Source: Sulfuricella sp. (lineage in GTDB: Bacteria; Pseudomonadota; Gammaproteobacteria; Burkholderiales; Sulfuricellaceae). Taken from it: a stretch of DNA of 7,298 nt. Positions 1 through 6,830 of the stretch are shown here, piece by piece. The stretch's first letter is position 1, and each line of letters begins with the position of its first letter. Location: positions 1 to 7,298 of the forward strand of contig JAUYSN010000172.1 of the NCBI GenBank assembly GCA_030696235.1. The letters are read 5' to 3'. The position numbers and the translations under genes are program-made. Below the pieces are notes generated by a model, which ran no database searches, was not told the DNA's origin, and saw nothing but the letters and a program-made list of their open reading frames with translations.

Positions 1-1054
1 CCAAGCTGACGCGCACTGCACACCGCGCCAGCTCACGCTCGACCCCCATGGCCAGCAATACCGGGCTCGGGTCAGTGCCGCCGCTGGAGCAAGCCGACCC
101 GCTCGCCACCGCAAACCCGGCGCGGTCCAGCGCCATCACCAGCGTTTCGCCGTCAATGCCGGGAACAGCAAAATAGCTGGTATTGGCCAAACGCTCGGCA
201 CCATCACCGAACAGCACCGCACCCATGGTCCGCAGCCCCTGGTCCATCCGCTCCCGCATTTGCTGGAGCTTAGGCGGTAGCTCGGTCAAGCGGCTCGTCG
301 CCAGCGCACAAGCCGCACCGAAACCGACGATCGCCGGCACGTTCTCGGTACCTGCGCGCAACCCCTTCTCATGCTCGCCGCCAGTGATTTGCGGCTTGAT
401 ATCGAGGCGCTTGTCCAGAACCAGTGCACCGATACCTTTCGGCCCGTACACCTTGTGCGCGGAAATCGTCATTGCATGGACGTTCAGAGCGGCAAAACTG
501 ACCGGCATCTTTCCCAGCGCCTGCACCGCATCGGTATGGGCCATTGCGCCCACGCCGCGCGCCAGTTCCGCCACCGCCGCCACATCCTGCACCACACCGG
601 TTTCATTGTTGGCCAGCATCACCGACACCAGTCCGGTGACTGACTCACGCAGTGCAATTTCCACATCATCCATTTCGAGCCGGCCAGCGCTGTCCACCGC
701 CAGCTTCCTCACCTTCCAGCCCTGCTCGCGCAACTCCTGCGCCGGTCGGGTCACGCTCGGGTGCTCCACCACGCTCACCGCGATCTGTGAAGGCTGGCAC
801 CGCGCTGCCGCACCTTTAATCAGCAGGTTGTTAGCTTCGGTGCCACCGCTGACGAAAACCACCTGTGAAGGGTGCGCGCCGACCATGTCCGCCACCTGCT
901 CACGCGCATCGTCCACCGCCTTGCGCGCTACCCGCCCGTACTCGTGGCGACTCGAGGCATTACCGTAACGCTCCCGAAAAAACGGCAGCATCGCCTGCAA
1001 CACTCGCTCGTCGAGCGGCGTAGTGGCGTTGTGGTCAAAGTACGCTGGCAACAT
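1..1054 (-). CDS. Class I (NifS/IscS-type) cysteine desulfurase, 3' end cut by window edge
   Basis: This PLP enzyme removes sulfur from L-cysteine, giving alanine and an enzyme persulfide that feeds Fe-S cluster assembly in the cytosol. I translated 351 codons on the minus strand without a stop; the frame runs off the window, so perhaps 30-50 C-terminal residues are missing. Visible motifs are FDHNATTP (6-13), a GNxSSRH segment (31-37), H98 in VVEHP, N150 in NNETG, D175 and Q178 in HTDAVQ, the Schiff-base lysine K201 in SAHK, and the persulfide cysteine C322 in GSACSSG. The GSACSSG context and the absence of an RxGHxC motif exclude the SufS class. Several segments (QAMLPFF, VDSAGRL, VSVM.ANNETG) recall NifS more than E. 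coli IscS, so I give no symbol. The ATG at 1054 lies inside the end of iscR (20-bp overlap) and has GGGG nine bases upstream, which implies co-transcription and probably translational coupling. Confidence 0.95.
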   Translation of the reverse strand, partial: MLPAYFDHNATTPLDERVLQAMLPFFRERYGNASSRHEYGRVARKAVDDAREQVADMVGAHPSQVVFVSGGTEANNLLIKGAAARCQPSQIAVSVVEHPSVTRPAQELREQGWKVRKLAVDSAGRLEMDDVEIALRESVTGLVSVMLANNETGVVQDVAAVAELARGVGAMAHTDAVQALGKMPVSFAALNVHAMTISAHKVYGPKGIGALVLDKRLDIKPQITGGEHEKGLRAGTENVPAIVGFGAACALATSRLTELPPKLQQMRERMDQGLRTMGAVLFGDGAERLANTSYFAVPGIDGETLVMALDRAGFAVASGSACSSGGTDPSPVLLAMGVERELARCAVRVSL

Positions 1055-1526
1055 CCGTTTTAGCCCCGGCTCTACGTCTCGACACAGACTGGGTATGGTC
1101 TTGTATCTCTGCCACGCCGACCCCACGTTGCTGCGCCACCAGATGCGCCAACGTAACCGATGCCAGATAGTCGTAAATTTTTCCGTTCAGACTGGTCCAC
1201 AATTCATGGGTCATGCATTCATGCTCGTCGTGGCAATTGCCCAGTCCGCCGCACTGAGTGGCATCCATCGGCTCATCTACCGCCTTGATGATGTCCGAGA
1301 CCGCGATATCGTCAAGACTCTTGGCCAGATAATAGCCGCCACCCGGCCCGCGCACGCTCTCCACCAGTGCATGGCGGCGCAGCTTGCCGAACAGCTGCTC
1401 GAGATAAGACAGGGAAATCTTCTGGCGCTCGCTGATCCCGGCCAGCGTCACCGGCCCGCCGCCCCGGCGTAAGGCCAGATCGAGCATTGCGGTTACCGCG
1501 AAACGTCCCTTAGTTGTCAGTCGCAT
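1035..1526 (-). CDS. iscR: Fe-S cluster-sensing Rrf2-family regulator IscR
   Basis: IscR is a [2Fe-2S]-binding winged-helix regulator. With a cluster it represses isc transcription through type 1 sites, and without one it acts through type 2 sites. The 163-residue product has the usual length. The N-terminal helix-turn-helix covers about residues 25-60 (MRLTTKGRFAVTAMLDLA at the start, then ISERQKISLSYLEQLF). It keeps E43, which in E. coli IscR tunes discrimination between site types. The cluster ligands C92, C98, C104 and H107 sit at exactly the E. coli positions (QCGGLGNCHDEHECMTH). A good ribosome site, GGGAAGGA at 1533-1540, lies six bases before the ATG. The gene follows cysE, from which it is separated by a short promoter region carrying an IscR-like operator, and it overlaps the downstream desulfurase. 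The context supports an autoregulated isc operon. Confidence 0.97.
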   Translation of the reverse strand: MRLTTKGRFAVTAMLDLALRRGGGPVTLAGISERQKISLSYLEQLFGKLRRHALVESVRGPGGGYYLAKSLDDIAVSDIIKAVDEPMDATQCGGLGNCHDEHECMTHELWTSLNGKIYDYLASVTLAHLVAQQRGVGVAEIQDHTQSVSRRRAGAKTDVASVL

Positions 1527-1559
1527 ATCAATTCCTTCCCATGAAAGTCACGCAGCAAC

Positions 1560-1589
1560 TTTATAATACCTTATTATTTTAGTCAACTA
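1560..1589 (-). promoter_or_regulatory. Candidate sigma70 promoter of iscR
   Basis: On the minus strand TTGACT (1581-1586) is a good -35 match and TATAAA (1560-1565) a reasonable -10, but they are only 15 bp apart. A weaker reading uses TAGTTG (1584-1589) as -35 with TTATAA (1561-1566) 17 bp away. Either places the start of transcription roughly 25-30 bases before the iscR ATG. The upstream element overlaps the last codons of cysE, so the promoter is partly coding sequence. No start site has been seen; this is inference from motif match and position. Confidence 0.6.
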
Positions 1590-1590
1590 T
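1566..1590 (-). promoter_or_regulatory. IscR type 1-like operator before iscR
   Basis: Read on the minus strand the 25-bp site starts ATAGTTGACT, continues AAAATAATAA and ends GGTAT. By my count it matches 23 of 25 positions of the published E. coli IscR type 1 consensus (ATASYYGACT, then RWWWYAGTC, then RRSTAT). It overlaps the -35 and abuts or overlaps the -10 of the iscR promoter, as expected of a repressor site, and its promoter-distal part lies in the final codons and stop of cysE. Negative feedback of holo-IscR on its own operon is the inferred role. Confidence 0.75.
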
Positions 1591-2331
1591 TTTATTCAAA
1601 TAGTTCGCATCGAACTGATCCTGGGTCGGCGCCAGCGGCGCAACCTCAACCCCCATCTTCTTCAACTGCGCCAGGATCAGCTCGATGCGCTGGTCCAGCA
1701 CCACGGTGTGGTCAAGCAGACCGTGGATCGCCTTGACGACCGGATCGTTCATGTCGGCACTAATGGCATAGGCGGAAAACCCCATCTTCTGAGCCTTGCT
1801 TTCGCGCATTTCCGTCTGCGTCGGATCGATATTTCGCGCTGGAATACCGACCGCCGTAGCGCCTGCCGGAACATCTTTCACCACCACCGCATTGGAGCCC
1901 ACCCTGGCACCATCGCCGATAAAAATCGGGCCAAGAATCTTGGCGCCGGCGCCGACGACCACCCCCTTGCCAAGGGTGGGGTGGCGCTTGCCCTTGTTCC
2001 AGGAAGTACCGCCCAGCGTGACGCCGTGGTAAAGCGTCGAATCGTCGCCGATCTCGGCGGTCTCGCCGATGACCACACCCATGCCGTGGTCGATGAAAAC
2101 GCGCCGACCGATTTGCGCGGCCGGATGGATTTCAATGCCGGTCAGCCAGCGCCCCAGGTGCGAAACAAAACGCGCCAGCCACTTCAGGTTCCAGCTCCAT
2201 AGACGTTGCGCCAGGCGGTGCACCAGCAACGCGTGCAGGCCCGGGTAGATGGTCAATACCTCCCAGGTGGAACGCGCAGCCGGGTCGCGCTCGAACACGA
2301 CCGATATGTCTTCTCGCAAATGATCGAACAT
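1579..2331 (-). CDS. cysE: Serine O-acetyltransferase (short-form CysE)
   Basis: CysE transfers acetyl from acetyl-CoA to L-serine, giving O-acetylserine, the carbon skeleton for cysteine in the cytosol. The 250-residue product has a helical N-terminal part (about 1-65) and a left-handed beta-helix of hexapeptide repeats (about 66-170). E67 (IEIHP) stands where the E. coli enzyme has its catalytic Asp; H82 in DHGMG is the catalytic His and H117 lies in the RHP motif. It is a short form, lacking most of the N-terminal extension of E. coli CysE (273 residues). The protein ends in KIVD, not the terminal Ile that inserts into CysK in classic cysteine synthase complexes. I start at the ATG at 2331, giving MFDHLRED with GGAA seven bases upstream; the GTG three bases earlier is the alternative. 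It sits between trmJ and iscR, the position a cysE copy also takes by the isc cluster of Azotobacter. Confidence 0.96.
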   Translation of the reverse strand: MFDHLREDISVVFERDPAARSTWEVLTIYPGLHALLVHRLAQRLWSWNLKWLARFVSHLGRWLTGIEIHPAAQIGRRVFIDHGMGVVIGETAEIGDDSTLYHGVTLGGTSWNKGKRHPTLGKGVVVGAGAKILGPIFIGDGARVGSNAVVVKDVPAGATAVGIPARNIDPTQTEMRESKAQKMGFSAYAISADMNDPVVKAIHGLLDHTVVLDQRIELILAQLKKMGVEVAPLAPTQDQFDANYLNKIVD

Positions 2332-2358
2332 CACTCGATTCCGAAATATAAGGAAAAT

Positions 2359-2387
2359 ATTATATTCCAGACTCCATTAGTCAACTA
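2359..2387 (-). promoter_or_regulatory. Candidate sigma70 promoter of cysE
   Basis: The minus strand has a perfect -10, TATAAT (2359-2364), 27 bases before the cysE ATG. The best -35 sequence, TTGACT (2379-2384), is only 14 bp upstream of it. A 17-bp spacer would use TAGTTG (2382-2387), a poor -35 match. Short or weak spacing around a strong -10 is much like the iscR promoter in this window and would fit a promoter controlled by a bound regulator. It means cysE can be transcribed apart from trmJ. Confidence 0.6.
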
Positions 2388-2388
2388 T
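2364..2388 (-). promoter_or_regulatory. IscR type 1-like operator before cysE
   Basis: The minus strand reads ATAGTTGACT, AATGGAGTC, TGGAAT. By my count 21 of 25 positions match the E. coli IscR type 1 consensus, and the two conserved half-site cores GACT and AGTC are both intact (in the iscR-proximal site the second core is degraded). The first 12 bases are identical to those of the site before iscR. It covers the -35 region and touches the first base of the -10, so repression of cysE by cluster-loaded IscR is the simple prediction. Confidence 0.68.
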
Positions 2389-2396
2389 GGGTTTTT

Positions 2397-3149
2397 TCAT
2401 TTATTTGTGAATTTTTCCACTGAAGTCAAAATCCCGCGCAGGATACTGACCTCTTCCTTTTCCGGGCGTGCCCGTGCAAACAACCGTCTCAACCGCTGCA
2501 TCAAGCGCCCCGGGCAAGCCGGATCGAGAAAACCGGTGTCTATCATGGTCCTCTCCAGGTGTTGATAGAACCGCTCCACATCTTCGAAGCTGGCGGCCTC
2601 CATCGCCTTTGCAGCAGGCGTTTCAGTCACGCCAAGAGAAGCCCGATTCAGCAACGCCATGCGCAGCTCGTAAGCCAGGATTTGCACCGCTGAGGCCAGA
2701 TTCAGCGAGGTAAACTCCGGATTGGCCGGTATGGTGGCGAGCAGTTGGCACTTGTCCAGTTCGGCGTTGGATAGCCCCGACATCTCGGTGCCGAACAGCA
2801 GCGCCACTTCCCCCTCTTGGACAGCAAACTCAAGCATGCGGGACGCAGCTTGATGCGCGGAGAGCATCTCGTGGGAGAGATCGCGCCGCCGGGCGGTTAC
2901 CGCCACGGCGAGTACCGTACCGGCCAACGCCTCGTCCAAAGTAGCGCAAACCCGGGCATTTTCCAGCACGTCCGCCGCCCCGGCAGCACGCGCATCCGCG
3001 ACTGGATCGGGAAAAGCCTTGGGGTTGACCAGATAAAGGCGCTCCAATCCCATCGTCTTCATCGCCCGCGCAGCAGCGCCGATATTGCCTGGGTGGCTGG
3101 TGTGACTGAGCACGATGCGAATGTTATTCAGAACATTGGGTTTCTTCAT
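2397..3149 (-). CDS. trmJ: tRNA (cytidine/uridine-32-2'-O)-methyltransferase TrmJ
   Basis: TrmJ is a SPOUT-class, SAM-dependent methyltransferase that puts a 2'-O-methyl on nucleotide 32 of the anticodon loop of several tRNAs; family members work as dimers with a trefoil knot. The 250-residue product has about the length of the E. coli protein (246). Motif 1 is SHPGNIGAAARAMKTMGL (18-35) with the expected active-site Arg at R28. Motif 2 is LLFGTEMSGLSN (117-128), part of the SAM-binding knot, and motif 3 is IPANPEFTSLNLASAVQ (140-156). The ATG at 3149 is preceded by GGGAAA six bases away, and the start MKKPNVLNNIRIVLSHTSHP fits the family. It is divergent from suhB and lies 65 bp upstream of the cysE ATG, with no obvious terminator between, so readthrough into cysE is possible. 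Confidence 0.93.
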   Translation of the reverse strand: MKKPNVLNNIRIVLSHTSHPGNIGAAARAMKTMGLERLYLVNPKAFPDPVADARAAGAADVLENARVCATLDEALAGTVLAVAVTARRRDLSHEMLSAHQAASRMLEFAVQEGEVALLFGTEMSGLSNAELDKCQLLATIPANPEFTSLNLASAVQILAYELRMALLNRASLGVTETPAAKAMEAASFEDVERFYQHLERTMIDTGFLDPACPGRLMQRLRRLFARARPEKEEVSILRGILTSVEKFTNK

Positions 3150-3218
3150 CCGTGGTTTCCCATTAAAATAGCAGCAATACGCCTAGCGTTTTGTTCCTTA
3201 ACTTTCCCAGGATAACCC
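3150..3218. promoter_or_regulatory. Divergent trmJ/suhB intergenic region
   Basis: This 69-bp gap must hold, or lie beside, the promoters of both genes. On the plus strand AGGA (3209-3212) is a ribosome site six bases before the suhB ATG. TAAAAT (3164-3169, plus) and TATTTT (3165-3170, minus) are possible -10 boxes that lie over each other, but I find no convincing -35 for either. No IscR-like site is seen here, unlike the two gaps further left. Confidence 0.35.
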
Positions 3219-4013
3219 ATGCATCCCATGCTCAACACCGCGGTCAAGGCCGCGCGCCGCGCCGGTCAGATCATCAACCGCGCCTCCCAAAATCTGGATT
3301 CGCTCACGATCAAACACAAGAGCTTTAATGATTTCGTCAGCGAGGTGGATCAAAAAGCGGAAGATGCCATCAAGGAAGTCCTGCTGGATGCCTACCCGAA
3401 ACACGCGATTTTAGCAGAAGAAAGCGGCGCACAGGGCGACTCGGAGTTCCAGTGGATCATCGACCCTCTCGACGGCACCACCAACTTCCTCCACGGTTTC
3501 CCGCAGTACGCCGTTTCAATCGCCATGCAGCACAAGGGCGTGCTGACCCACGCCGTAATCTACGATCCCAGCCGCAATGACCTGTTCACCGCCACGCGAG
3601 GCGCCGGCGCCTTCCTCAACGACCGCCGGCTCCGAGTCAGCCGCTGCGAATACCTGAAGGATGCCCTGATCGGCACCGGCTTCCCGTTCCGCGATTTCAC
3701 CCATCTCGACGCCTATCTGGGCATTTTCCGCGAACTAATGCAGAAAACCGCCGGCCTGCGCCGGCCGGGGTCGGCCGCTCTGGACCTGGCCTACACTGCC
3801 GCAGGCCGCTTCGACGGCTTCTGGGAATTCGACCTGAAAGCCTGGGATATCGCCGCCGGTGCGCTGATGGTGCAGGAAGCGGGTGGACTGGTGGGCGATT
3901 TCCATGGCGAGCCGGACTACCTGCAAAGCGGCAACATCCTTGCCGGCAACCCCAAGATTTTTGGCCAACTGCTGCAGACCATCGCACCGCACCTGGCCGC
4001 CAAGGACAAGTAA
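3219..4013 (+). CDS. suhB: Inositol-1-monophosphatase family protein SuhB
   Basis: SuhB hydrolyses inositol monophosphates in a Mg-dependent reaction. In E. coli it also joins the rRNA antitermination complex and affects ribosome maturation, so the phosphatase activity may not be its main role. The 264 residues match the usual length. Metal-binding residues are visible: E67 in LAEESG, D82 and D85 in DPLDGTTNF (82-90), and D210 in AWDIAAG (208-214). The start MHPMLN agrees with E. coli SuhB and selects the ATG at 3219 over the in-frame ATG at 3228; AGGA lies six bases upstream. It is divergent from trmJ and converges with the phosphorylase gene 34 bp downstream. Whether this copy contacts NusA or RNA polymerase cannot be read from the sequence. 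Confidence 0.95.
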   Translation: MHPMLNTAVKAARRAGQIINRASQNLDSLTIKHKSFNDFVSEVDQKAEDAIKEVLLDAYPKHAILAEESGAQGDSEFQWIIDPLDGTTNFLHGFPQYAVSIAMQHKGVLTHAVIYDPSRNDLFTATRGAGAFLNDRRLRVSRCEYLKDALIGTGFPFRDFTHLDAYLGIFRELMQKTAGLRRPGSAALDLAYTAAGRFDGFWEFDLKAWDIAAGALMVQEAGGLVGDFHGEPDYLQSGNILAGNPKIFGQLLQTIAPHLAAKDK

Positions 4014-4019
4014 GCGGCG

Positions 4020-4043
4020 GCCGGGCGCCCATAGCCGCCCGGC
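4020..4043. terminator. GC-rich hairpin between convergent suhB and phosphorylase genes
   Basis: GCCGGGCG (4020-4027) and CGCCCGGC (4036-4043) form a perfect 8-bp, all-GC stem with an 8-base loop, placed just after the suhB stop and just before the stop of the opposing gene. Neither strand has a T tract after it, so it is not a textbook intrinsic terminator. It may act as a two-way transcript-end stabiliser or a pause site helped by Rho. Confidence 0.5.
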
Positions 4044-4047
4044 TTGG

Positions 4048-6573
4048 TCAGCCGGGAAACCAGAGAATCAGGTTCACCTCGGCCGGAATGCGCGCTTCCG
4101 GATGCCAGGCAATGATGCGCGGCGTGAAGTCCATCGCCGGCCGCGGCGTCGCGACCGCGATCGCGTAATGGTAGCCGTTGAGCATGCCCGGCAGGGCGGC
4201 CCCGCGCGCCATAATGTGACGCGCGGGGGCCTCGCCGTCCTGCGGCTCGGCATAGAGCTCGACCTGTACCCCATCCGGCGAGACATTTCCCAGATAGACC
4301 TGCACCTCGAATAGCCAGCCGTCCGGTTGCGCGCGCCGCTCCACATTTCCCCAGTGCACCTCGTGCCAGTGCCGTTCCAGCCCCTGCTCCCAGGCTGCAA
4401 GCTCTCTTGCCAGCCGGCCGCCGTCGGCGCTGCGCCGCCGGAACGCGGCGGCCGCGGGAAGGTAGGCATCACGCACGTATTCCTGCAGCATGCGGTTGCT
4501 ACTGAACTGCGGCGCAAGCCGGGACATGCTGGCGCGCATGCGCGCCACCCACTCGCGCGGGATGCCTTGCGCATCGCGGCGATAAAACATCGGTACGATC
4601 TCCTGCTCGAGCAGGCGGTAAAGCTGTTCGGCTTCGACATCGTCCCAGCCCGGCTCGGCGTGTTCGCGCCCGTCGCCCAAAGCCCAGCCCACCTCCGGCG
4701 CATAGGCCTCCGCCCACCAGCCGTCCAGCTCGGAAAGGTTGAGGCCGCCGTTGACCAGCACCTTCATGCCGGAGGTTCCGCTCGCCTCCCATGGCCGGCG
4801 CGGGGTGTTGATCCACACGTCCACGCCCTCCACCATTTCCTGCGCGAGCGCAATATCGTAATCCTCGAGGAACACCGCGCGTGCGCGGACTTCAGGACGG
4901 TGCACAAACTCCACCCACGCCTGGATGAGGCGCTTGCCGTTTTCATCCTGGGGATGGGCCTTGCCGGCGATGATGAGCTGCACCGGGCACCCCCGGTCGG
5001 TCAGCAGCCGCAGCAGACGCTCCGGATCGCGCAGCAGCAGATTGGGGCGCTTGTACTCGGTGAAACGCCGTGCGAAACCCAGCGTCAGCAGGTTCGGATC
5101 CAGGGTAAGGTCCGCCTGCGCAATCGTTTCGGGATCGGCACCGCACTGGCCGAGCTGGCGGGCGAGCCGGCGGCGTGCGTAATGCATGAGGTCGCGCCGC
5201 TCTTCGCCGCGAAAGGACCACAACGCCTCGTCGCTCAGGCCTTGAATGGCGCCCGACAGCGTTTCCGGCCTGCCCAGCCAGCGCTCCTTGCCGCAGGCCG
5301 CGGTCCAGATCTCATCGGCCCAAGGCGAATCCCATGAGGATACGTGCACGCCATTGGTGATATGCCTGACGGGCACCTCGCGCTCCGGCCAGCGCGGATA
5401 GAGGTCGCAGAAGATACGGCGGCTGACGGCGCCGTGCAACTGGCTGACGCCGTTGATCGTGCCGCAGGTGCGCGCAGCCAGGTAAGCCATGTTGAAAAGC
5501 TCGTCGCCGTCGTCGGGGCGCATGCGCCCCAGCGCCAGCAGCTCGTGCTGCGAAACGCCGAGCTGCGCGGCGTAATGGGTGCCGTACTCGGCGAGCAGCA
5601 CGCGCGGAAAGGTGTCGAAGGCGGCCGCCACCGGGGTATGGGTGGTAAAGACATTGCCGGCCCGGGTTGCCCACAGAGCCTCCCGGAAATCGACGTGGTT
5701 TTCCTGCGCGAATCGCCGCGCCCGTTCCAGCGTCACCAAGGCGGCATGGCCCTCATTCAGATGGCATACCTCCGGATGCAGCTCCAGCGCCTCCAGCGTC
5801 CGCCAGCCGCCGATGCCGAGCACGATTTCCTGCACCAGACGCATCTCCTCGCCGCCGCCGTACAGCTTGCTGGTGATGCCGCGGTCGGCGGGACTGTTCA
5901 TCGGGTCGTTGCTGTCCAGCAGGTACAGGTTCACCCTCCCCACCTGCGCCTGCCACACGCGCAGCACCAGCGCCCGCCCCGGCAACTCGATGGGCACGCC
6001 GAGCCAGGCGCCTTTGGCATCGCGCACCGGCGTGATGGGCATGCTGGTGGGTACGTTGTGGGGATACACTTCGATCTGCCTGCCCCGGCCATCGAGCATC
6101 TGGCGAAAATAGCCTTCCTGGTACAACAGCCCCACGGCGACCAGCGGCACGCCGAGATCGCTCGCCGTTTTAAGATGGTCGCCCGCAAGCACGCCCAGCC
6201 CGCCGGAATACAGCGGCAGCGCTTCAGCCAGGCCGTATTCCATGCTGAAATAGGCGATCAGCGCACCATTGCCGGGGTGCGCGCCGCCGTACCATGCCTC
6301 CGCCGCGAGATAATCGCGACGCACCTGCATCAGGCGTTCAAGTTCGGCGCGGAAATCCGGGTCTTCCGCCAGTTGCTCCAACCGCTGCAGGGAAACGCTC
6401 TGCAGCATCAACCACGGGTTTTCGGTCCGCGCCCACACCGCCGGGTCGATTTCCCGCCACAGGCGGTCCGCCGCATGGCTCCAGGTCCAGCGCAGGTCGA
6501 GACTGAGCTCGGCGAGCCCCGCCACCCCCTCGGGCAACGGCCTCAAGAACGGATGTGTGATTAAAGTGCCCAC
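4048..6573 (-). CDS. glgP: Alpha-glucan (glycogen/maltodextrin) phosphorylase, GT35 family
   Basis: This PLP enzyme releases glucose-1-phosphate from alpha-1,4-glucans such as glycogen or maltodextrin. From the preferred GTG at 6573 the product has 841 residues. It resembles the branch of GT35 that carries a DUF3417 N-terminal domain rather than the classic E. coli GlgP/MalP type. The N-terminal part (about 10-95) contains LSLDLRWTWSHAADRLW. Next come YSGGLGVLAGDH (about 122-133), HLNEGHAALV (271-280), TTHTPV (310-315), RFTEYKRP (503-510, phosphate site) and IIAGKAHPQ (534-542). EASGTSGMK (596-604) supplies the PLP lysine K604. A beta-rich tail (about 755-841) closes the protein. The GTG start has GGGGAGG three to nine bases ahead; an in-frame TTG at 6585 would overlap that ribosome site and lacks one of its own. 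No other glycogen gene is in the window. Confidence 0.94.
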   Translation of the reverse strand: MGTLITHPFLRPLPEGVAGLAELSLDLRWTWSHAADRLWREIDPAVWARTENPWLMLQSVSLQRLEQLAEDPDFRAELERLMQVRRDYLAAEAWYGGAHPGNGALIAYFSMEYGLAEALPLYSGGLGVLAGDHLKTASDLGVPLVAVGLLYQEGYFRQMLDGRGRQIEVYPHNVPTSMPITPVRDAKGAWLGVPIELPGRALVLRVWQAQVGRVNLYLLDSNDPMNSPADRGITSKLYGGGEEMRLVQEIVLGIGGWRTLEALELHPEVCHLNEGHAALVTLERARRFAQENHVDFREALWATRAGNVFTTHTPVAAAFDTFPRVLLAEYGTHYAAQLGVSQHELLALGRMRPDDGDELFNMAYLAARTCGTINGVSQLHGAVSRRIFCDLYPRWPEREVPVRHITNGVHVSSWDSPWADEIWTAACGKERWLGRPETLSGAIQGLSDEALWSFRGEERRDLMHYARRRLARQLGQCGADPETIAQADLTLDPNLLTLGFARRFTEYKRPNLLLRDPERLLRLLTDRGCPVQLIIAGKAHPQDENGKRLIQAWVEFVHRPEVRARAVFLEDYDIALAQEMVEGVDVWINTPRRPWEASGTSGMKVLVNGGLNLSELDGWWAEAYAPEVGWALGDGREHAEPGWDDVEAEQLYRLLEQEIVPMFYRRDAQGIPREWVARMRASMSRLAPQFSSNRMLQEYVRDAYLPAAAAFRRRSADGGRLARELAAWEQGLERHWHEVHWGNVERRAQPDGWLFEVQVYLGNVSPDGVQVELYAEPQDGEAPARHIMARGAALPGMLNGYHYAIAVATPRPAMDFTPRIIAWHPEARIPAEVNLILWFPG

Positions 6574-6576
6574 TTG

Positions 6577-6583
6577 CCTCCCC
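6577..6583 (-). promoter_or_regulatory. Ribosome binding site deciding the phosphorylase start
   Basis: GGGGAGG on the minus strand is followed by CAA and then GTG (6571-6573). The GGAGG part is only three bases from the GTG, tight but workable. The longer frame beginning with TTG at 6585 would include this site as codons 1-3. This favours the GTG start, though no ATG supports it. Confidence 0.55.
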
Positions 6584-6612
6584 AATGAATGATCTTGGCG
6601 TTGTCGCGGAAT

Positions 6613-6813
6613 TTAGGTTCTGGCAACTTCCGGCAAATTCGCATAAAACGCCGTGTCGAACACCGCAACCTGGGGGATGCCCGCACCCAGAACCACGCAC
6701 GCCGCCGCGATCCGCTCTCCGGTCTGGTTGGCCGTGGCTTTCAGCAACTCCTCGGCATCGGCCACCACCATCCGCAGGTCTTCCATCAGCTTTCCCTTAG
6801 TGATGTGTTCCAT
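6613..6813 (-). pseudogene. Truncated DUF883 (ElaB/YqjD-like) protein, probable remnant
   Basis: Intact DUF883 proteins are about 100-residue, ribosome- and membrane-associated proteins: a charged helical N-terminal half, an Ala/Arg-rich middle, and a C-terminal membrane helix ending GLLIGRR or similar. Here the ATG at 6813 (AGGTGA just ahead) begins MEHITKGKLMEDLRMVVADA and EELLKATANQTGERIAAA, which reads like the first half of the family. After about residue 37 the sequence turns into CVVLGAGIPQVAVFDTAF and stops at 66 residues; the membrane helix is absent. I checked the other two minus frames past this point and could not recover a family-like tail, so simple frameshift repair does not restore it. 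A longer in-frame ATG at 6870 adds 19 residues that do not look like the family. The gene ends 39 bp before the phosphorylase GTG. A shortened but expressed protein is the alternative. Confidence 0.6.
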
Positions 6814-6830
6814 TTCACCTACCGTTGCCA

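Noticed and set aside
183..968. 261-codon plus-strand open frame at the left end
   Set aside because: It is antisense to the cysteine desulfurase, is rich in Ser/Ala/Pro/Arg and has no family-like motif; the minus-strand frame has full catalytic motifs.
3150..3218. A third IscR site in the trmJ/suhB gap
   Set aside because: I looked for the GACT/AGTC cores with type 1 spacing on both strands and found none.
4327..5337. 336-codon plus-strand open frame
   Set aside because: It mirrors the phosphorylase coding strand in GC-rich DNA, its composition is atypical (His, Arg, Gln, Pro), and the phosphorylase has continuous family motifs here.
5344..6564. 406-codon plus-strand open frame
   Set aside because: Also antisense to the phosphorylase; despite its length it shows no recognisable domain and no ribosome site that would favour it.
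6573..6585. TTG at 6585 as phosphorylase start
   Set aside because: Its first codons are the GGGGAGG ribosome site and it has none of its own; the GTG at 6573 fits better.
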